Shown: positions 1 through 8,798 of the stretch, piece by piece
How positions within the stretch are numbered: the stretch's first letter is position 1
How the letters are laid out: the number at the start of each line of letters is the position of its first letter
Assembly: GCA_938020505.1 (NCBI GenBank)
Contig: CALIHR010000026.1
Coordinates: forward strand, 67,740 to 131,739
Origin: an uncultured Actinobaculum sp.
Lineage (GTDB): Bacteria; Actinomycetota; Actinomycetes; Actinomycetales; Actinomycetaceae
DNA length: 64,000 nucleotides
Direction of reading: 5' to 3'
Translations under genes and position numbers: made by a program
The notes under the pieces: model-generated
Told to the model about the DNA's origin: nothing
Seen by the model: only the letters and a program-made list of their open reading frames with translations
Database searches by the model: none

Positions 1-791
1 CGGTCGAAGAGTTTGGCCGCCGGGCGCGGCAGGGGGACTTTGACCACCGAGTGGGGGGCGTGGCGTCCGATGTCGGCCGCCACGCCGAGTTCGCCGCGGC
101 GGTTGGTTCCCCAGCAGTAGACCGATCCGGATGCGCCCCGGGCGCAGCTTGACCCTTCGGAGGCGGTGACCTGGTCGACTGTCTCGGGCAAGGCCACCGG
201 GCGCGAGTCTTCCGGGTAGACGTCGCCGGCAGGCGAACTGGTGTTGCCGGTGCTCTGGGCGTAGGAATTGCCCGCCCAACACCGCACCTGCCCCTCGACA
301 ACCGCACACAAATGATCCCCCGCACCGGCAACGTCTGTCACTGCCTCCGGTGAGAAAATATAGGACAAGTGATTGTAATCCGCGTCTCTGGGGAGCTGTC
401 GTCTGTCGTTGAGGCCGCCGCACTTGAGAGCGTCCACCATGTCGGTTGTGCAGATGTTGTAATTCGCGTAAAAAACAGCTTTAACCTTTTTGTTTAAAGG
501 CTCTAAAGGAACAATGTTTCCAAGGCTGCGGTGATTGCCCTTTTTAAGATTGGGGAAAAAGCAGTAGACCTCTTGGCCTTTTGTTTTTAGACAAAGGTGA
601 TGTCTGCCTACCGACACCGATGCAAAGTCACTCCGATACGTGTTGAGAGGGGCCAGCTCGGGCGAGGCGCTCCTCGTTGAAGACGCCACAATGCACACCA
701 CGAGGGCAAACGCTCGAAAGAAACGCTTGACGATCAGAAACTTACGGCTGGGCTGTTGGCTCGCAGATCTACTCGCTTTGACAGTCTTCAT
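1..791 (-). CDS. Secreted RCC1-repeat protein, C-terminus cut by window edge
   Basis: The minus strand is open from an ATG at 791 to the window edge (263 codons, no stop), so the 3' end lies outside. The N-terminus is basic (MKTVKASRSASQQ...), followed by a hydrophobic stretch (about residues 27-36) that looks like a signal peptide. The rest holds at least four divergent RCC1/BNR-type repeats, seen as recurring blocks: VSVGRHHLCLKTKGQEVYCF, YNICTTDMVDALKCGG, VAGAGDHLCAVVEGQVRCWA and VTASEGSSCARG..VYCWGTN. Cysteines repeat at the same places in the blades. RCC1 repeats form a beta-propeller; in secreted bacterial proteins the role is usually unknown (binding or adhesion). It lies downstream of the lipoprotein gene at 913-2976 on the same strand, with a 121-bp gap. 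Base composition is lower in GC than the core genes, consistent with an accessory gene. Family call is good, function unknown. Confidence 0.8.
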   Translation of the reverse strand, partial: MKTVKASRSASQQPSRKFLIVKRFFRAFALVVCIVASSTRSASPELAPLNTYRSDFASVSVGRHHLCLKTKGQEVYCFFPNLKKGNHRSLGNIVPLEPLNKKVKAVFYANYNICTTDMVDALKCGGLNDRRQLPRDADYNHLSYIFSPEAVTDVAGAGDHLCAVVEGQVRCWAGNSYAQSTGNTSSPAGDVYPEDSRPVALPETVDQVTASEGSSCARGASGSVYCWGTNRRGELGVAADIGRHAPHSVVKVPLPRPAAKLFD

Positions 792-912
792 TGGCGAATC
801 ATCTCGTTTTCAGTGTCTGAAGGGACACAACATTGTTTTGCGCCGTTCGGCGCGCCCGTCAAGTGAACCGATAGCCGAAACAGAGTTGGAACGGCTCGCT
901 TTGCGGGGCGCA

Positions 913-2976
913 TTAAGGCTTCCAATCTTTTTTCACGAAGTTAATGTACTGTTGTACGCGGGCGTCGTCCCCTGTGACGACACCAGTTTTGGGGTTGATT
1001 CCAACCAACCAGTTGCCCTGCTCGTCCATAAAACGTCGATTGCTGTCGGTTACTTTTCTATTGAACTCGATGGCTTGATTCTTATAGCTAGTGTCGTGTT
1101 CGTTGACTATTATGCGAGTCATTGCTTTGACCTCTGCATTGTCGACGTTGGAACTCAACCTCGTTCTCCTTCTTAGGAGCCTTTCACATACTTTAATTTC
1201 ATCTTCGTTGCTTTCTGACGAGGCGGGTCCATTGCCGCCCAGTTTCGCGTCTACGAGCATGCCCCCTATCTGGTCCTCAGGGAAAGAGCCTGCTCCTTGG
1301 GTTATAGTTTGCAAGCTTATAATGTTTAAATCGCTTAGCGATCCATCCTCCGTCACGTACAAGTCTGCAGCAAGTGATTCCGTGTCAATCGTATTGAATA
1401 TGTTGATATACTTAGTTTTAAGTATTTTTATTCCATATTTAATATCCTCTGAGGATAACGATCCTTTATTCTTTCGATAAGCTGCTTCTAAGTCCTTTTC
1501 AAATCCCCTCTTCAAAGAGTCTATGAGCGTCGACTTCGCTTTCTTGCTGAAAGCTATGTCTTTGAAGAAGTCGGAGTCCGCTTTATGCATGGACATTGCT
1601 AGGTTCTGAGTCAGCGCTAGATGGTAGTCGCCTTTCTTTCCTGAGCTTCCTTCTGTGGCACCCGCGACTCCTGTCGGACCACTCATTTCGCTGGCGAGGT
1701 CTGATCCGTATTCCTTGAGAATGTCTCCGGATTTCTCTCTCAGGCCACGATTGAAGTAGCCAAAACGGTCCTGCCCCTCGTGTTCGGCGTCCGATTGAGA
1801 CAGCCCATCGGTGTAGCCTTGCAGAAACTCTCGAACTACATACGGCGACTGCGGTTGGCGGGTGTCCGAACTCGCTTCGTCGATGATCTCACCGAGAGCG
1901 TTTCCATAGTCCAAGTAGAACATTTCGTTTTCACTTTGATATGGAAGAACGCGTCTGTGTCCAACAAGGTAGCGGACTAAGCTCGTTGGTTGATCGACAG
2001 TGTTTTTTACAGCAAACGGCGCTTCTGTCGCCAAAAAAGTGCGTGAGGCCGCGGCATTGCCGCCCATCCCGACTAACATGTTCTGGATTGGATCCCACGT
2101 TTTTGTCAGCGGAGGGCGGTATTCCACATTTGGAGGGGCAAACGGGCCGGGATGCTTGTAGTCCCAGCTGACGATGTCATCCGCTATCGCGTGTTTTCCG
2201 TTGAGAAAAGCATCTCCCAATCCTAAGTGCGCGCAGCTTTTCGCGGCGTCGGCTATCATGCCGCTGATGAGATAATACCCGGGTTTTCCGGGCCCCTTGG
2301 CAGATGCCTCTTTCCCGTTCCAATAGCTCGGGCCTAACTTGTTCAATCCGTCCAGGTACCTTGCCCTTTGTTGTTTCAACGATGTGTCGAAGTCGTATTT
2401 GATCTCGTCGAGTCCGGCGTTCCAGGCATTCCAAAGATTGCGGCCATCCGCGTCAAGACCGTTTCGAAGGCCTCCGGCGGTGAGTATGAGAGAGCTTCCA
2501 AGGATGGCGCGCACCTCTCTGGCGGAGTCCTCAGAGAAGTGACTGGTTGTGCTGGCAAGCGACGCCAGTCTCAGAGTGTTGTTCGCGCCAAACGTGAGCC
2601 CAAACGCATTGGCGAAGAAAGGATCCTTGGCCATTCTTTCGCCGTATGCAGTCTTGAAATAGTCGAGGTCCTTCTGTTCGATCTTGCTTTTCAGGCGACC
2701 GTTGGTTGCCATGAAGACTTGGGTCGCCTTTTTGGCGTCGGCTCTGGCGGAGTCCCAACGGGCCTGGGCGGAAACGTCCCCGCTGTGACCGAGAGCGCGT
2801 GGACCGGAGACGTCTCGTTTGGTTGACATGGCGCAAGCCGATCCGCGGGTTGACGACGTCCCGGCAGAGCCGGTTTGACGGCTTTCAGACGGCGCGCATC
2901 CCGAGACGGCGACGAACAAGGACAGCAAGAAAGCCACGAGTGACCTGCTGTTTCTGAGAGGTTTTCGCGAGTTCAT
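913..2976 (-). CDS. Large DUF6571-like lipoprotein
   Basis: Encodes 687 aa. The N-terminus has a lipoprotein signal: basic MNSRKPLRNSR, hydrophobic core, and lipobox V-S-G-C with Cys27, so the protein is probably anchored on the outer face of the membrane. The middle (about residues 290-370) has the pattern D-P-x-x-x-M-L-x-G-M-G, then A-A-S-R-x-F-L, a Y-L-V-G-H-R block and Y-G-N-A-L-G. In actinobacteria this arrangement is typical of DUF6571 proteins, which are often secreted or linked to type VII secretion; that assignment is from memory of the family and needs a profile search. The gene has clearly lower GC than the window (AT-rich around 1320-1500), suggesting transfer or fast evolution. 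Its ATG overlaps the stop of the upstream small ORF (ATGA), implying translational coupling. No catalytic motif seen. Confidence 0.75.
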   Translation of the reverse strand: MNSRKPLRNSRSLVAFLLSLFVAVSGCAPSESRQTGSAGTSSTRGSACAMSTKRDVSGPRALGHSGDVSAQARWDSARADAKKATQVFMATNGRLKSKIEQKDLDYFKTAYGERMAKDPFFANAFGLTFGANNTLRLASLASTTSHFSEDSAREVRAILGSSLILTAGGLRNGLDADGRNLWNAWNAGLDEIKYDFDTSLKQQRARYLDGLNKLGPSYWNGKEASAKGPGKPGYYLISGMIADAAKSCAHLGLGDAFLNGKHAIADDIVSWDYKHPGPFAPPNVEYRPPLTKTWDPIQNMLVGMGGNAAASRTFLATEAPFAVKNTVDQPTSLVRYLVGHRRVLPYQSENEMFYLDYGNALGEIIDEASSDTRQPQSPYVVREFLQGYTDGLSQSDAEHEGQDRFGYFNRGLREKSGDILKEYGSDLASEMSGPTGVAGATEGSSGKKGDYHLALTQNLAMSMHKADSDFFKDIAFSKKAKSTLIDSLKRGFEKDLEAAYRKNKGSLSSEDIKYGIKILKTKYINIFNTIDTESLAADLYVTEDGSLSDLNIISLQTITQGAGSFPEDQIGGMLVDAKLGGNGPASSESNEDEIKVCERLLRRRTRLSSNVDNAEVKAMTRIIVNEHDTSYKNQAIEFNRKVTDSNRRFMDEQGNWLVGINPKTGVVTGDDARVQQYINFVKKDWKP

Positions 2977-3143
2977 GAGAGTTTCCCACCGGGTGCTGAA
3001 ACGCGGAGCTTCTCGGACTCCAACCGTTCTTGCCTGGCCCGTTCACGTACTGCGCGACTTGACGAGAGCTCCGGTGCGGGGGCGCCGCAAAGCCCCGTTG
3101 CCGCGATTCTCGCCCTTACGCGGCCAAAACTGAGATCGCCCAT
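2973..3143 (-). CDS. Small ORF coupled to the lipoprotein gene
   Basis: A 56-codon ORF beginning MGDLSFGRV. The start at 3143 is chosen because an AAGGA-type ribosome binding site (GGAAGGAAG) lies about six bases upstream; an in-frame ATG at 3179 has no such site. The stop overlaps the lipoprotein start by four bases (ATGA), as in translationally coupled pairs. The protein is Arg/Ser/Ala-rich and ends in a charged, possibly helical segment (RAVRERARQERLESEKLR). No family is recognised. It could be a real small protein or just a leader peptide helping translation of the downstream gene. Confidence 0.4.
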   Translation of the reverse strand: MGDLSFGRVRARIAATGLCGAPAPELSSSRAVRERARQERLESEKLRVSAPGGKLS

Positions 3144-3179
3144 GCGCGCTTCCTTCCAGAAGTTTGACGTGATATGCAA

Positions 3180-3378
3180 ACCTTAGCACTGCACGAACGC
3201 TCCCGCAGGCTGTTTCAACATGTGAGCCGCCGGCTCAGGCGGCCTGCCTGAGCTGCGCAAAAGCAGAGCGGCACATTAGAAAGGAATCCGACGTCCCTAC
3301 GGAATCGGACATGGTTGAGTCATCAAACATGGCTTGAGGCTGCCCGTTTCAGGCAGCGGCTTGTAGGCTCGGGGTCTG
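3180..3378. other. Intergenic stretch with two small hairpins
   Basis: No gene seen. It must hold the promoter for the minus-strand lipoprotein pair, but no convincing -35/-10 stands out. Two inverted repeats are visible: gctcaggc (3233-3240) with gcctgagc (3246-3253), and gctgcc/ggcagc around 3340-3358. Neither has a clear T-run. Confidence 0.3.
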
Positions 3379-3416
3379 AAAACAACGGCGCCCCAGCCGT
3401 TGGGCGGGGGCGCCGT
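3379..3416 (-). terminator. Rho-independent terminator of the ABC-class ATPase gene
   Basis: Inverted repeat with arms acggcgcccc (3385-3394) and gggggcgccgt (3406-3416). Read on the minus strand the stem is followed by TTGTTTTC, a good U-rich tail, about 60 bases after the stop of the ATPase gene. Confidence 0.65.
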
Positions 3417-3474
3417 GCCGAAAAATTGCCTTGGCCGGGGAACAGGATTGCCTTGGCTGAAGGGCGGGAGCGCC

Positions 3475-5229
3475 TCAGTCGGAGAGCTTGAGTCCGCGGA
3501 AGCGGTTGAGCGCCGCTCCGGCGTCGACCCTTCGCGGCCGCACAAGGAAGGCCGGATACTCGCGAGCCCCGAAACGCCTCAAAGTGTCCAGCCCGCCGCT
3601 CGTGAGCATGCGCTCGACCTGATCGAGGGCTTCGCCGACGGTGAGCTCTCCGTAGCAGACGTGCTCCAGCATGCCTCGCACGATCCAGGCGATCGCTTCG
3701 CTTTGGCCGCTTTCAACGATCTGCTCGACGTCGGCGAGGCTGATCGTCTGGTTGTCGAGGATGATGCCGTCCGTCCCGGCGGCCTTCGTCTTCGGGCGGT
3801 CGTTTTGCACATTCTCGGGGAGCGGGCAGCGCTTGGACTCGGAGAGGGGCCAAGGCTCGTCCGTTCGCTTGCGAGGCTGCTCTTCGACCACCTTGCGCGC
3901 CCTGTCGGTCACGTCGTAGCACTTGTAAGTGTCGAGCATGATGACCCTGTCCGCGGCGTCCAGGTAATCGCCGGTTCCGCCGGTGATGATGAGGGTCGAG
4001 ACGCCGCCGGTGTCGGCCAGCGCGCGAATGCGATCGACCAGGGGGGTGATGGGCTCGGATTCCACGAGCGTGCGCATGCGGGAGTCGCGCATGAGCAGGT
4101 TCGACGCCGAGGAGTCTTCGTCGATGAGCAGCAGGCGGGTGCCGAGCTCGATGGCCTCCATGATCGAGGCCGCCTGGGAGGTTGAGCCGGAGGCGTTCTC
4201 CGTGGTGAAGCGAGCGGTGTCGGCTCCGCCGGGGAGCTCGGTGATGAGCGGGGAGACGTCGACTCCGGTGACGGCGCGTCCGTCGGCCGCCCGAACCTTC
4301 ACCGCGTCGGCGACGGTCGCGACCAATTCGCGCCCGTCGCCGGGGATGTGGGCGTAGACGCCGCGCTGAAGAGCGTTGAGCAACGTCGATTTGCCGTGGT
4401 AGCCGCCGCCGACGATGACCATCACACCGGGTTCGATCGCCATTCCCTTGACGAGGCCGGCGTGGGGGAGTGTGACTTCGCGCCGCAGCGATTCGGGCGA
4501 CTCAAAGGCGACGGCGTCCTCCATCGGAAGCTGGGAAACGCCGGAAAGGCGAGCCAGCATCGACCCGTCGGCCACAAAGGCAATCCACCCGTTGTCGGCC
4601 AAAGCTTTTTGCAGCGCGTGGTAATCCTCGTAGGCGTGGACATGGGCGCGCATCGCCTCCAGATCGTCCGCGGCCTCAGAGGACGTGAAGTCGAGGGTGT
4701 TGACGATGGCGTCGGGCACGTCGCGGTCGAAAATCTCGGCCGCCGTGCGCCCCAAGATCATCCTGCCCCGCGCCGGCATCTGCACCTGGAATCGCAGCTC
4801 GATTCGGTCCGCGGACACGGAGCAAGCCGAACGCTCGAGTATTTCCTGGCCGGTCCTGGCGATCTGCACGGCGCCGCGGCCGTGGCTCTGGATCTCGCGG
4901 TCAAAAGTCCTAATGAGGAAGTCGGCGACGGCGATGCGCTGCTCGCGCGTTTCAATGAGGCTCGTGGGAAGCCCCATCTTCTCCGGCGTCGACTGAACTC
5001 TTAGAAGCGACGGCGGCGCAAACGGGTCGGCCTGGATCCGGTCGATCATGACCTGGAAAGTGCCGTAGTCCCAATCTCCGATGACGGTCTTGTATGCACC
5101 GTATGTTTTGCCATCGAGTTGCTCCAAGGAGCTGAGAAGGTCCGCGTCAGTTCCGGTGCGACGAGCGGGCGGCTCGTCGTAACGGCGGGTATTCGGACGA
5201 GGACGTTGGAAATCCGAGCGAGAGCGCAT
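3475..5229 (-). CDS. Predicted ATPase of the ABC class (PF09818-type)
   Basis: Encodes 584 aa, about the usual length of the 'predicted ATPase of the ABC class' family (PF09818 and its N-/C-terminal partner domains). Visible: an N-terminal RNA-binding-like region (GKTYGAYKTVIGDWDYGTF), Walker A G-G-G-Y-H-G-K-S-T at about residues 270-285, an ABC-signature-like region (NASGSTSQAASI) followed by a Walker B-like hydrophobic strand and acidic pair (LLLIDEDSSASN), and a late T-G-G-T-G-D-Y loop. No membrane segments, so it is soluble and not a transporter. The trypanosome relative MRB1590 binds RNA in mitochondrial editing; bacterial function is unknown. The gene stands alone, with a terminator below and a 12-bp palindrome (TAGCTTAAGCTA) just upstream of the start. 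The ATG has only a weak Shine-Dalgarno. Confidence 0.85.
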   Translation of the reverse strand: MRSRSDFQRPRPNTRRYDEPPARRTGTDADLLSSLEQLDGKTYGAYKTVIGDWDYGTFQVMIDRIQADPFAPPSLLRVQSTPEKMGLPTSLIETREQRIAVADFLIRTFDREIQSHGRGAVQIARTGQEILERSACSVSADRIELRFQVQMPARGRMILGRTAAEIFDRDVPDAIVNTLDFTSSEAADDLEAMRAHVHAYEDYHALQKALADNGWIAFVADGSMLARLSGVSQLPMEDAVAFESPESLRREVTLPHAGLVKGMAIEPGVMVIVGGGYHGKSTLLNALQRGVYAHIPGDGRELVATVADAVKVRAADGRAVTGVDVSPLITELPGGADTARFTTENASGSTSQAASIMEAIELGTRLLLIDEDSSASNLLMRDSRMRTLVESEPITPLVDRIRALADTGGVSTLIITGGTGDYLDAADRVIMLDTYKCYDVTDRARKVVEEQPRKRTDEPWPLSESKRCPLPENVQNDRPKTKAAGTDGIILDNQTISLADVEQIVESGQSEAIAWIVRGMLEHVCYGELTVGEALDQVERMLTSGGLDTLRRFGAREYPAFLVRPRRVDAGAALNRFRGLKLSD

Positions 5230-5235
5230 AAAACC

Positions 5236-5247
5236 TAGCTTAAGCTA
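5236..5247. promoter_or_regulatory. 12-bp perfect palindrome upstream of ABC-class ATPase
   Basis: TAGCTTAAGCTA is perfectly self-complementary and ends six bases before the start codon of the ATPase gene, in an AT-rich leader. It could be a repressor operator or a part of a leaderless promoter. No regulator gene is adjacent. It may be chance. Confidence 0.3.
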
Positions 5248-5450
5248 CTAAACCTTTAGACGGTTACGACGACGGGATTAGAAAACCAATCCCAGGATGA
5301 ATACGTCGCCATCTTACGGGAAGAACTCACCACGTTCAACCATCGAACGTTCCGCATGTCGTATGGGTCTTCCTATACCGAAGTAAGGAAACCGTTGGCG
5401 TTCCGCAAGTAAAAGGCCAATCTCCTAGATACTGGAACGAATGCAAACTC
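5248..5450. other. Intergenic stretch upstream of the ABC-class ATPase
   Basis: No gene with support. The promoter of the ATPase gene should lie here; the tract just upstream of the start (5230-5270) is AT-rich. The distal end of an open frame in phase with ackA runs into it, stopping at TAG near 5373 (see findings). Confidence 0.3.
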
Positions 5451-5497
5451 GGCTAAAAGGTGAGCGATGTCTGTGAGTTTCCGCTCACCTTTTAGCC
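5451..5497. terminator. Perfect 16-bp inverted repeat, likely bidirectional terminator
   Basis: ggctaaaaggtgagcg (5451-5466) and cgctcaccttttagcc (5482-5497) are perfectly complementary with a 15-base loop. The inner GGTGAGCG/CGCTCACC stem is followed by TTTT on both strands, so it can work in both directions. It lies about 200 bases after the ackA stop. Confidence 0.6.
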
Positions 5498-5699
5498 GTG
5501 ATTTGCCGTTAGGCGGAGAGCCCCCTTTGCCGAACCCCGCCTTTCGGCGGCCTTTTGCCTTCCGACGGCGCAACTCGCTTTCGCGCTGCGACTCGCGTTT
5601 CGACCGGGACCTGCCTTCTGGCTCCGACCGACCTTCTGGCTCCGGCTTGGCTTGTCGCTGCTCCGACTTGGTTTCAGGCTTCGGTTTGGCTTGTGGCGG

Positions 5700-6878
5700 T
5701 CATTCGACCAGGCTCATCGCCTGGCGGGCGATGGCGAGCTCCTCGTTCGTGGGGACGACGAGCACCGCGACCGTCGAGTCGGGGGTTGAGAGGATTCGAG
5801 GCTCCTTCGAGCGGGCGGCGTTCAGGTCGGCGTTGATTCTCACGCCGAAGCCCGCGAGCCTGCCTATGACGTCGGCCCTCAGGTCGGCGTCGTTCTCGCC
5901 CGCCCCCGCCGTGAAGGTTATCGCGTCGAGGCCTCCCATGACGGCGGCGTACGCGCCGATGTACTTGACGATTCGATGCGCGTAAACCGCCAGCGCCTCG
6001 ATCGCGTTCTCGTCTCCCTCAGCCGCAAGGGTGCGCACCGCGCGCATGTCGTTTTGCCCCGTCAGGCCCTTCAGGCCGGAGCCGCGGTTGAAGAGGGCGT
6101 CGAGCTCGTCGATGTCCATGCCCGCTGTGCGCGCAAGGTGGAAGACGACCGCGGGGTCGATGTCGCCGGTGCGGGTTCCCATGACGAGGCCCTCAAGCGG
6201 CGTGAGCCCCATCGACGTCTCCACCGCCGAGCAGTTGACGACCGCCGAGACCGAGGCGCCGTTGCCGATGTGCAGCACGATCTGCCGAAGGTCGTCGCGT
6301 CCGAGGATCTCGGAGACCCGGCCGGAGACGTACTGATGCGACGTCCCGTGGGCGCCGTAGCGGCGAATCTCATATTTCTCCGCGATTTCGCGGTCGATGG
6401 CGTACGTCGCCGCCTCGCCAGGAAGGGACTGGAAGAAGGCGGTGTCGAAGACGACGACGTGGGGGACGTCCGGCAATAGACGGCGGGCCACCCTGATGCC
6501 GATGAGGTGGGCGGGGTTGTGAAGCGGGCCGAGCGGACACAGCTGCTCGATCCGCGCTTCGACGGCGTCGTCGACCAGGGCCGGGCCGTCGAAGTACTTT
6601 CCGCCCTGGACCACGCGGTGGCCGATGGCCTTGATCGATCCGTCCGTCAGCGACGGGCCGATCTCCTCAAACAGGCTGAGAACGGTTTCCATTCCCACCG
6701 TGTGATCGGGAACGGGGCCTTCGATCTCGCGGCTCTTTTCGCCGTACTCGTGCTTAATGTGGCCGGTCTCCTCGCCGATGCGCTCGACGAGCCCCGAGGC
6801 GATCTCCTCACCCGAGCTGGGGTTGATCAGCTTGTACTTGATCGACGAGCTGCCGGAGTTGATGACGAGAACTGACAT
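5700..6878 (-). CDS. ackA: Acetate kinase
   Basis: Encodes 392 aa, normal for AckA. It transfers the phosphoryl group of acetyl-phosphate to ADP, giving acetate and ATP in the cytoplasm. Seen: N-terminal N-S-G-S-S-S-I-K-Y phosphate-binding motif, G-H-R-V-V-Q-G-G-K-Y-F, the D-T-A-F-F strand, R-Y-G-A-H-G-T-S-H-Q-Y, H-I-G-N-G-A-S, the M-G-T-R-T-G-D-I-D-P motif, and F-T-A-G-A-G-E-N near the C-terminus. The ATG has an AAGGAC site upstream. It follows pta by 72 bases on the same strand, the classic pta-ackA operon. Odd: after the TGA (followed by C) the same frame stays open for about 109 codons of Pro/Lys/Glu-rich, low-complexity sequence, probably untranslated. Confidence 0.97.
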   Translation of the reverse strand: MSVLVINSGSSSIKYKLINPSSGEEIASGLVERIGEETGHIKHEYGEKSREIEGPVPDHTVGMETVLSLFEEIGPSLTDGSIKAIGHRVVQGGKYFDGPALVDDAVEARIEQLCPLGPLHNPAHLIGIRVARRLLPDVPHVVVFDTAFFQSLPGEAATYAIDREIAEKYEIRRYGAHGTSHQYVSGRVSEILGRDDLRQIVLHIGNGASVSAVVNCSAVETSMGLTPLEGLVMGTRTGDIDPAVVFHLARTAGMDIDELDALFNRGSGLKGLTGQNDMRAVRTLAAEGDENAIEALAVYAHRIVKYIGAYAAVMGGLDAITFTAGAGENDADLRADVIGRLAGFGVRINADLNAARSKEPRILSTPDSTVAVLVVPTNEELAIARQAMSLVE

Positions 6879-6950
6879 GATGTCCTTACCTGTTTTGCTT
6901 AGGGTTGTTGAGTTTGGGCGATTTGCCGGGCCGGGCTCGCGCCGCTCGGC

Positions 6951-8603
6951 TTAGACGGATTGCCCGGCCTGGGCGGATTGCTGAGCCTGGACGGCCGTGA
7001 TTGCGATGGTGTTGACGATGTCCTCGACCAGCGCGCCCCGCGAGAGGTCGTTGACGGGTTTGTTCAGCCCCTGCAGCACCGGGCCCACGGCTATGGCGCC
7101 CGACGTCCGCTGGACCGCCTTGTACCCGATGTTTCCCGCGTTGAGGCTGGGGAAGACAAAGACCGTCGCCCGGCCGGCCACGGGCGAGTTCGGGAGCTTC
7201 TTGGCCGCCGCGGCGGCGTCGACGGCGGCGTCGTACTGGATCGGCCCCTCGATGAGGAGGTCGGGGTTGAGCTCGCGGGCCAGGCGAGTCGCTTCGACGA
7301 CGGCGTCGACGTCGGGGCCCTTGCCCGAATCCCCCGTGGAGTAGGAGAGCATGGCCACCTTCGGGTCCACCCCGAACTCTTCGGCGGTCTTGGCCGACGA
7401 GACGGCGATGTTCGCCAGCTGCTCCGGGGTCGGATTCGTGTTGACCGCGCAGTCGCCGTAGGCGTGGACGCGGTCGGCCATGAGCATGAGGAACACGGAA
7501 GAGACGATCGAGGTTCCCGGCTTCGTCTTGATGATTTGGAACGAGGGGACAATTGTGTGAGCCGTCGTATGGGCGGCCCCCGAGACCATTCCGTCGGCGT
7601 CGTTCATGTGCACCATCATCGTGCCGAAATAGGAGACGTCCTTGACCGTTTCGAGCGCCTGCTCGTAGGCAACGCCCTTCTTGGCGCGGAGGCGGGCAAA
7701 CTCGGTTGCGTACTTGTCCAGCAGCTCTGGATCGTTTGTGGAGACGATTCTTGCGCCGCCCAGGTCGAGGCCGAGCTCCGCCGCGCGCGCATCGACCTCC
7801 TCCTTCTCGCCCAGAATCACGATGTCTGCGATTTCGCGTTCGAGGCATTCGGCTGCGGCGTAGAGGATGCGATCGTCCTCGGATTCGGGAAGGACGATGC
7901 GCTGTCGGTTCGAGCGCGCTTTCTCGACGAGGGCGAATGTAAAGCTCAGGGGCGTGACGACGTCGGAGCCTTTGGCGATGGCTTCCAGGAGAACGTCTGC
8001 AGCCTCGGGCGTGAGCGTGGGGTCGGCCGCGTCCGGGATGAGAACCACTGGCGAGTCTTTGTAGTCGCTCAAGGCCTGCCGAACTTCGTCGGAGGCGCCC
8101 ACCACGACCGTGGCGGCGATGGGCGCGTGCTCTTTTGTGACTTCCGCGGCGGCGAGCGTCGTGACCGCTGCGACCTGTTTGCCCGTGCGCTTGTCGCCCG
8201 AAACGAGCATGACGAGCGAGCAGCCGAGGTGGGCGGCCGCCCGGCCCGCGCGGTCAAGCGAGCCGGGAAGGACCGGGTCTCCCTCGAGGAGGCCCACGAC
8301 GAGGACCGCGTCGAAGTCCCTGGCGTAGTCGCTGTAACGCCGGAGGATCGCGTTCATCGCGTCTTCTTCGTCGACGACGTAGCTTGCGCGCGTCGTCCCC
8401 CAGGCTCGCTCGGCGTCCTCACTCCGCCCGATGGACTGAAGGAGGCCGAGGAAAGCGGCGTCCTCTTCAATGGGGCCGTTTGTGAAGGATCGGAACACTC
8501 CGACCCTGTCGTAAACCGAACCCAGCGCCTTGAGGTACTCCTTTGCTGCCTCTTGGGTGGGACAATTGGTTTCCGCAGCTGTAAAGTAGACGGTGTATGC
8601 CAC
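6951..8603 (-). CDS. pta: Phosphate acetyltransferase
   Basis: Encodes 550 aa from a GTG at 8603, chosen because AAGGAA lies eight bases upstream and the protein begins V/M-A-Y-T-V-Y-F, right at the family start; the frame runs on to 9032 but into sequence overlapping the divergent pseudouridine synthase. Converts acetyl-CoA and phosphate to acetyl-phosphate. Residues about 1-200 form a shortened P-loop-like regulatory region (the DRTGG-type region of long Pta enzymes is reduced); about 215-540 is the PTA_PTB catalytic domain, with the motifs R-I-V-L-P-E-S-E-D-D-R, M-V-S-G-A-A-H-T-T-A, Y-G-D-C-A-V-N, S-Y-S-T-G-D-S-G-K and N-I-G-Y-K. Transcribed with ackA; with pyruvate formate-lyase elsewhere in the window it completes pyruvate to acetate. 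Confidence 0.96.
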   Translation of the reverse strand: MAYTVYFTAAETNCPTQEAAKEYLKALGSVYDRVGVFRSFTNGPIEEDAAFLGLLQSIGRSEDAERAWGTTRASYVVDEEDAMNAILRRYSDYARDFDAVLVVGLLEGDPVLPGSLDRAGRAAAHLGCSLVMLVSGDKRTGKQVAAVTTLAAAEVTKEHAPIAATVVVGASDEVRQALSDYKDSPVVLIPDAADPTLTPEAADVLLEAIAKGSDVVTPLSFTFALVEKARSNRQRIVLPESEDDRILYAAAECLEREIADIVILGEKEEVDARAAELGLDLGGARIVSTNDPELLDKYATEFARLRAKKGVAYEQALETVKDVSYFGTMMVHMNDADGMVSGAAHTTAHTIVPSFQIIKTKPGTSIVSSVFLMLMADRVHAYGDCAVNTNPTPEQLANIAVSSAKTAEEFGVDPKVAMLSYSTGDSGKGPDVDAVVEATRLARELNPDLLIEGPIQYDAAVDAAAAAKKLPNSPVAGRATVFVFPSLNAGNIGYKAVQRTSGAIAVGPVLQGLNKPVNDLSRGALVEDIVNTIAITAVQAQQSAQAGQSV

Positions 8604-8798
8604 GATGCAATTCCTTCCGTTCCGGCAGTGTGCTGGCCGGTGTCTTTTGCCGTGACGATTGTCCCACATCGACAGAGTGTGCCGCCGCCGGAGCCGGACA
8701 TTGGATCGTGAGGCTGAGCACGTTGCTTTCAAAGGGAGGAAAAGTTCACCGCAATTGATGTGCATGTGTATGCAAGTTCGAGCTACTCTGGAAGGGTG

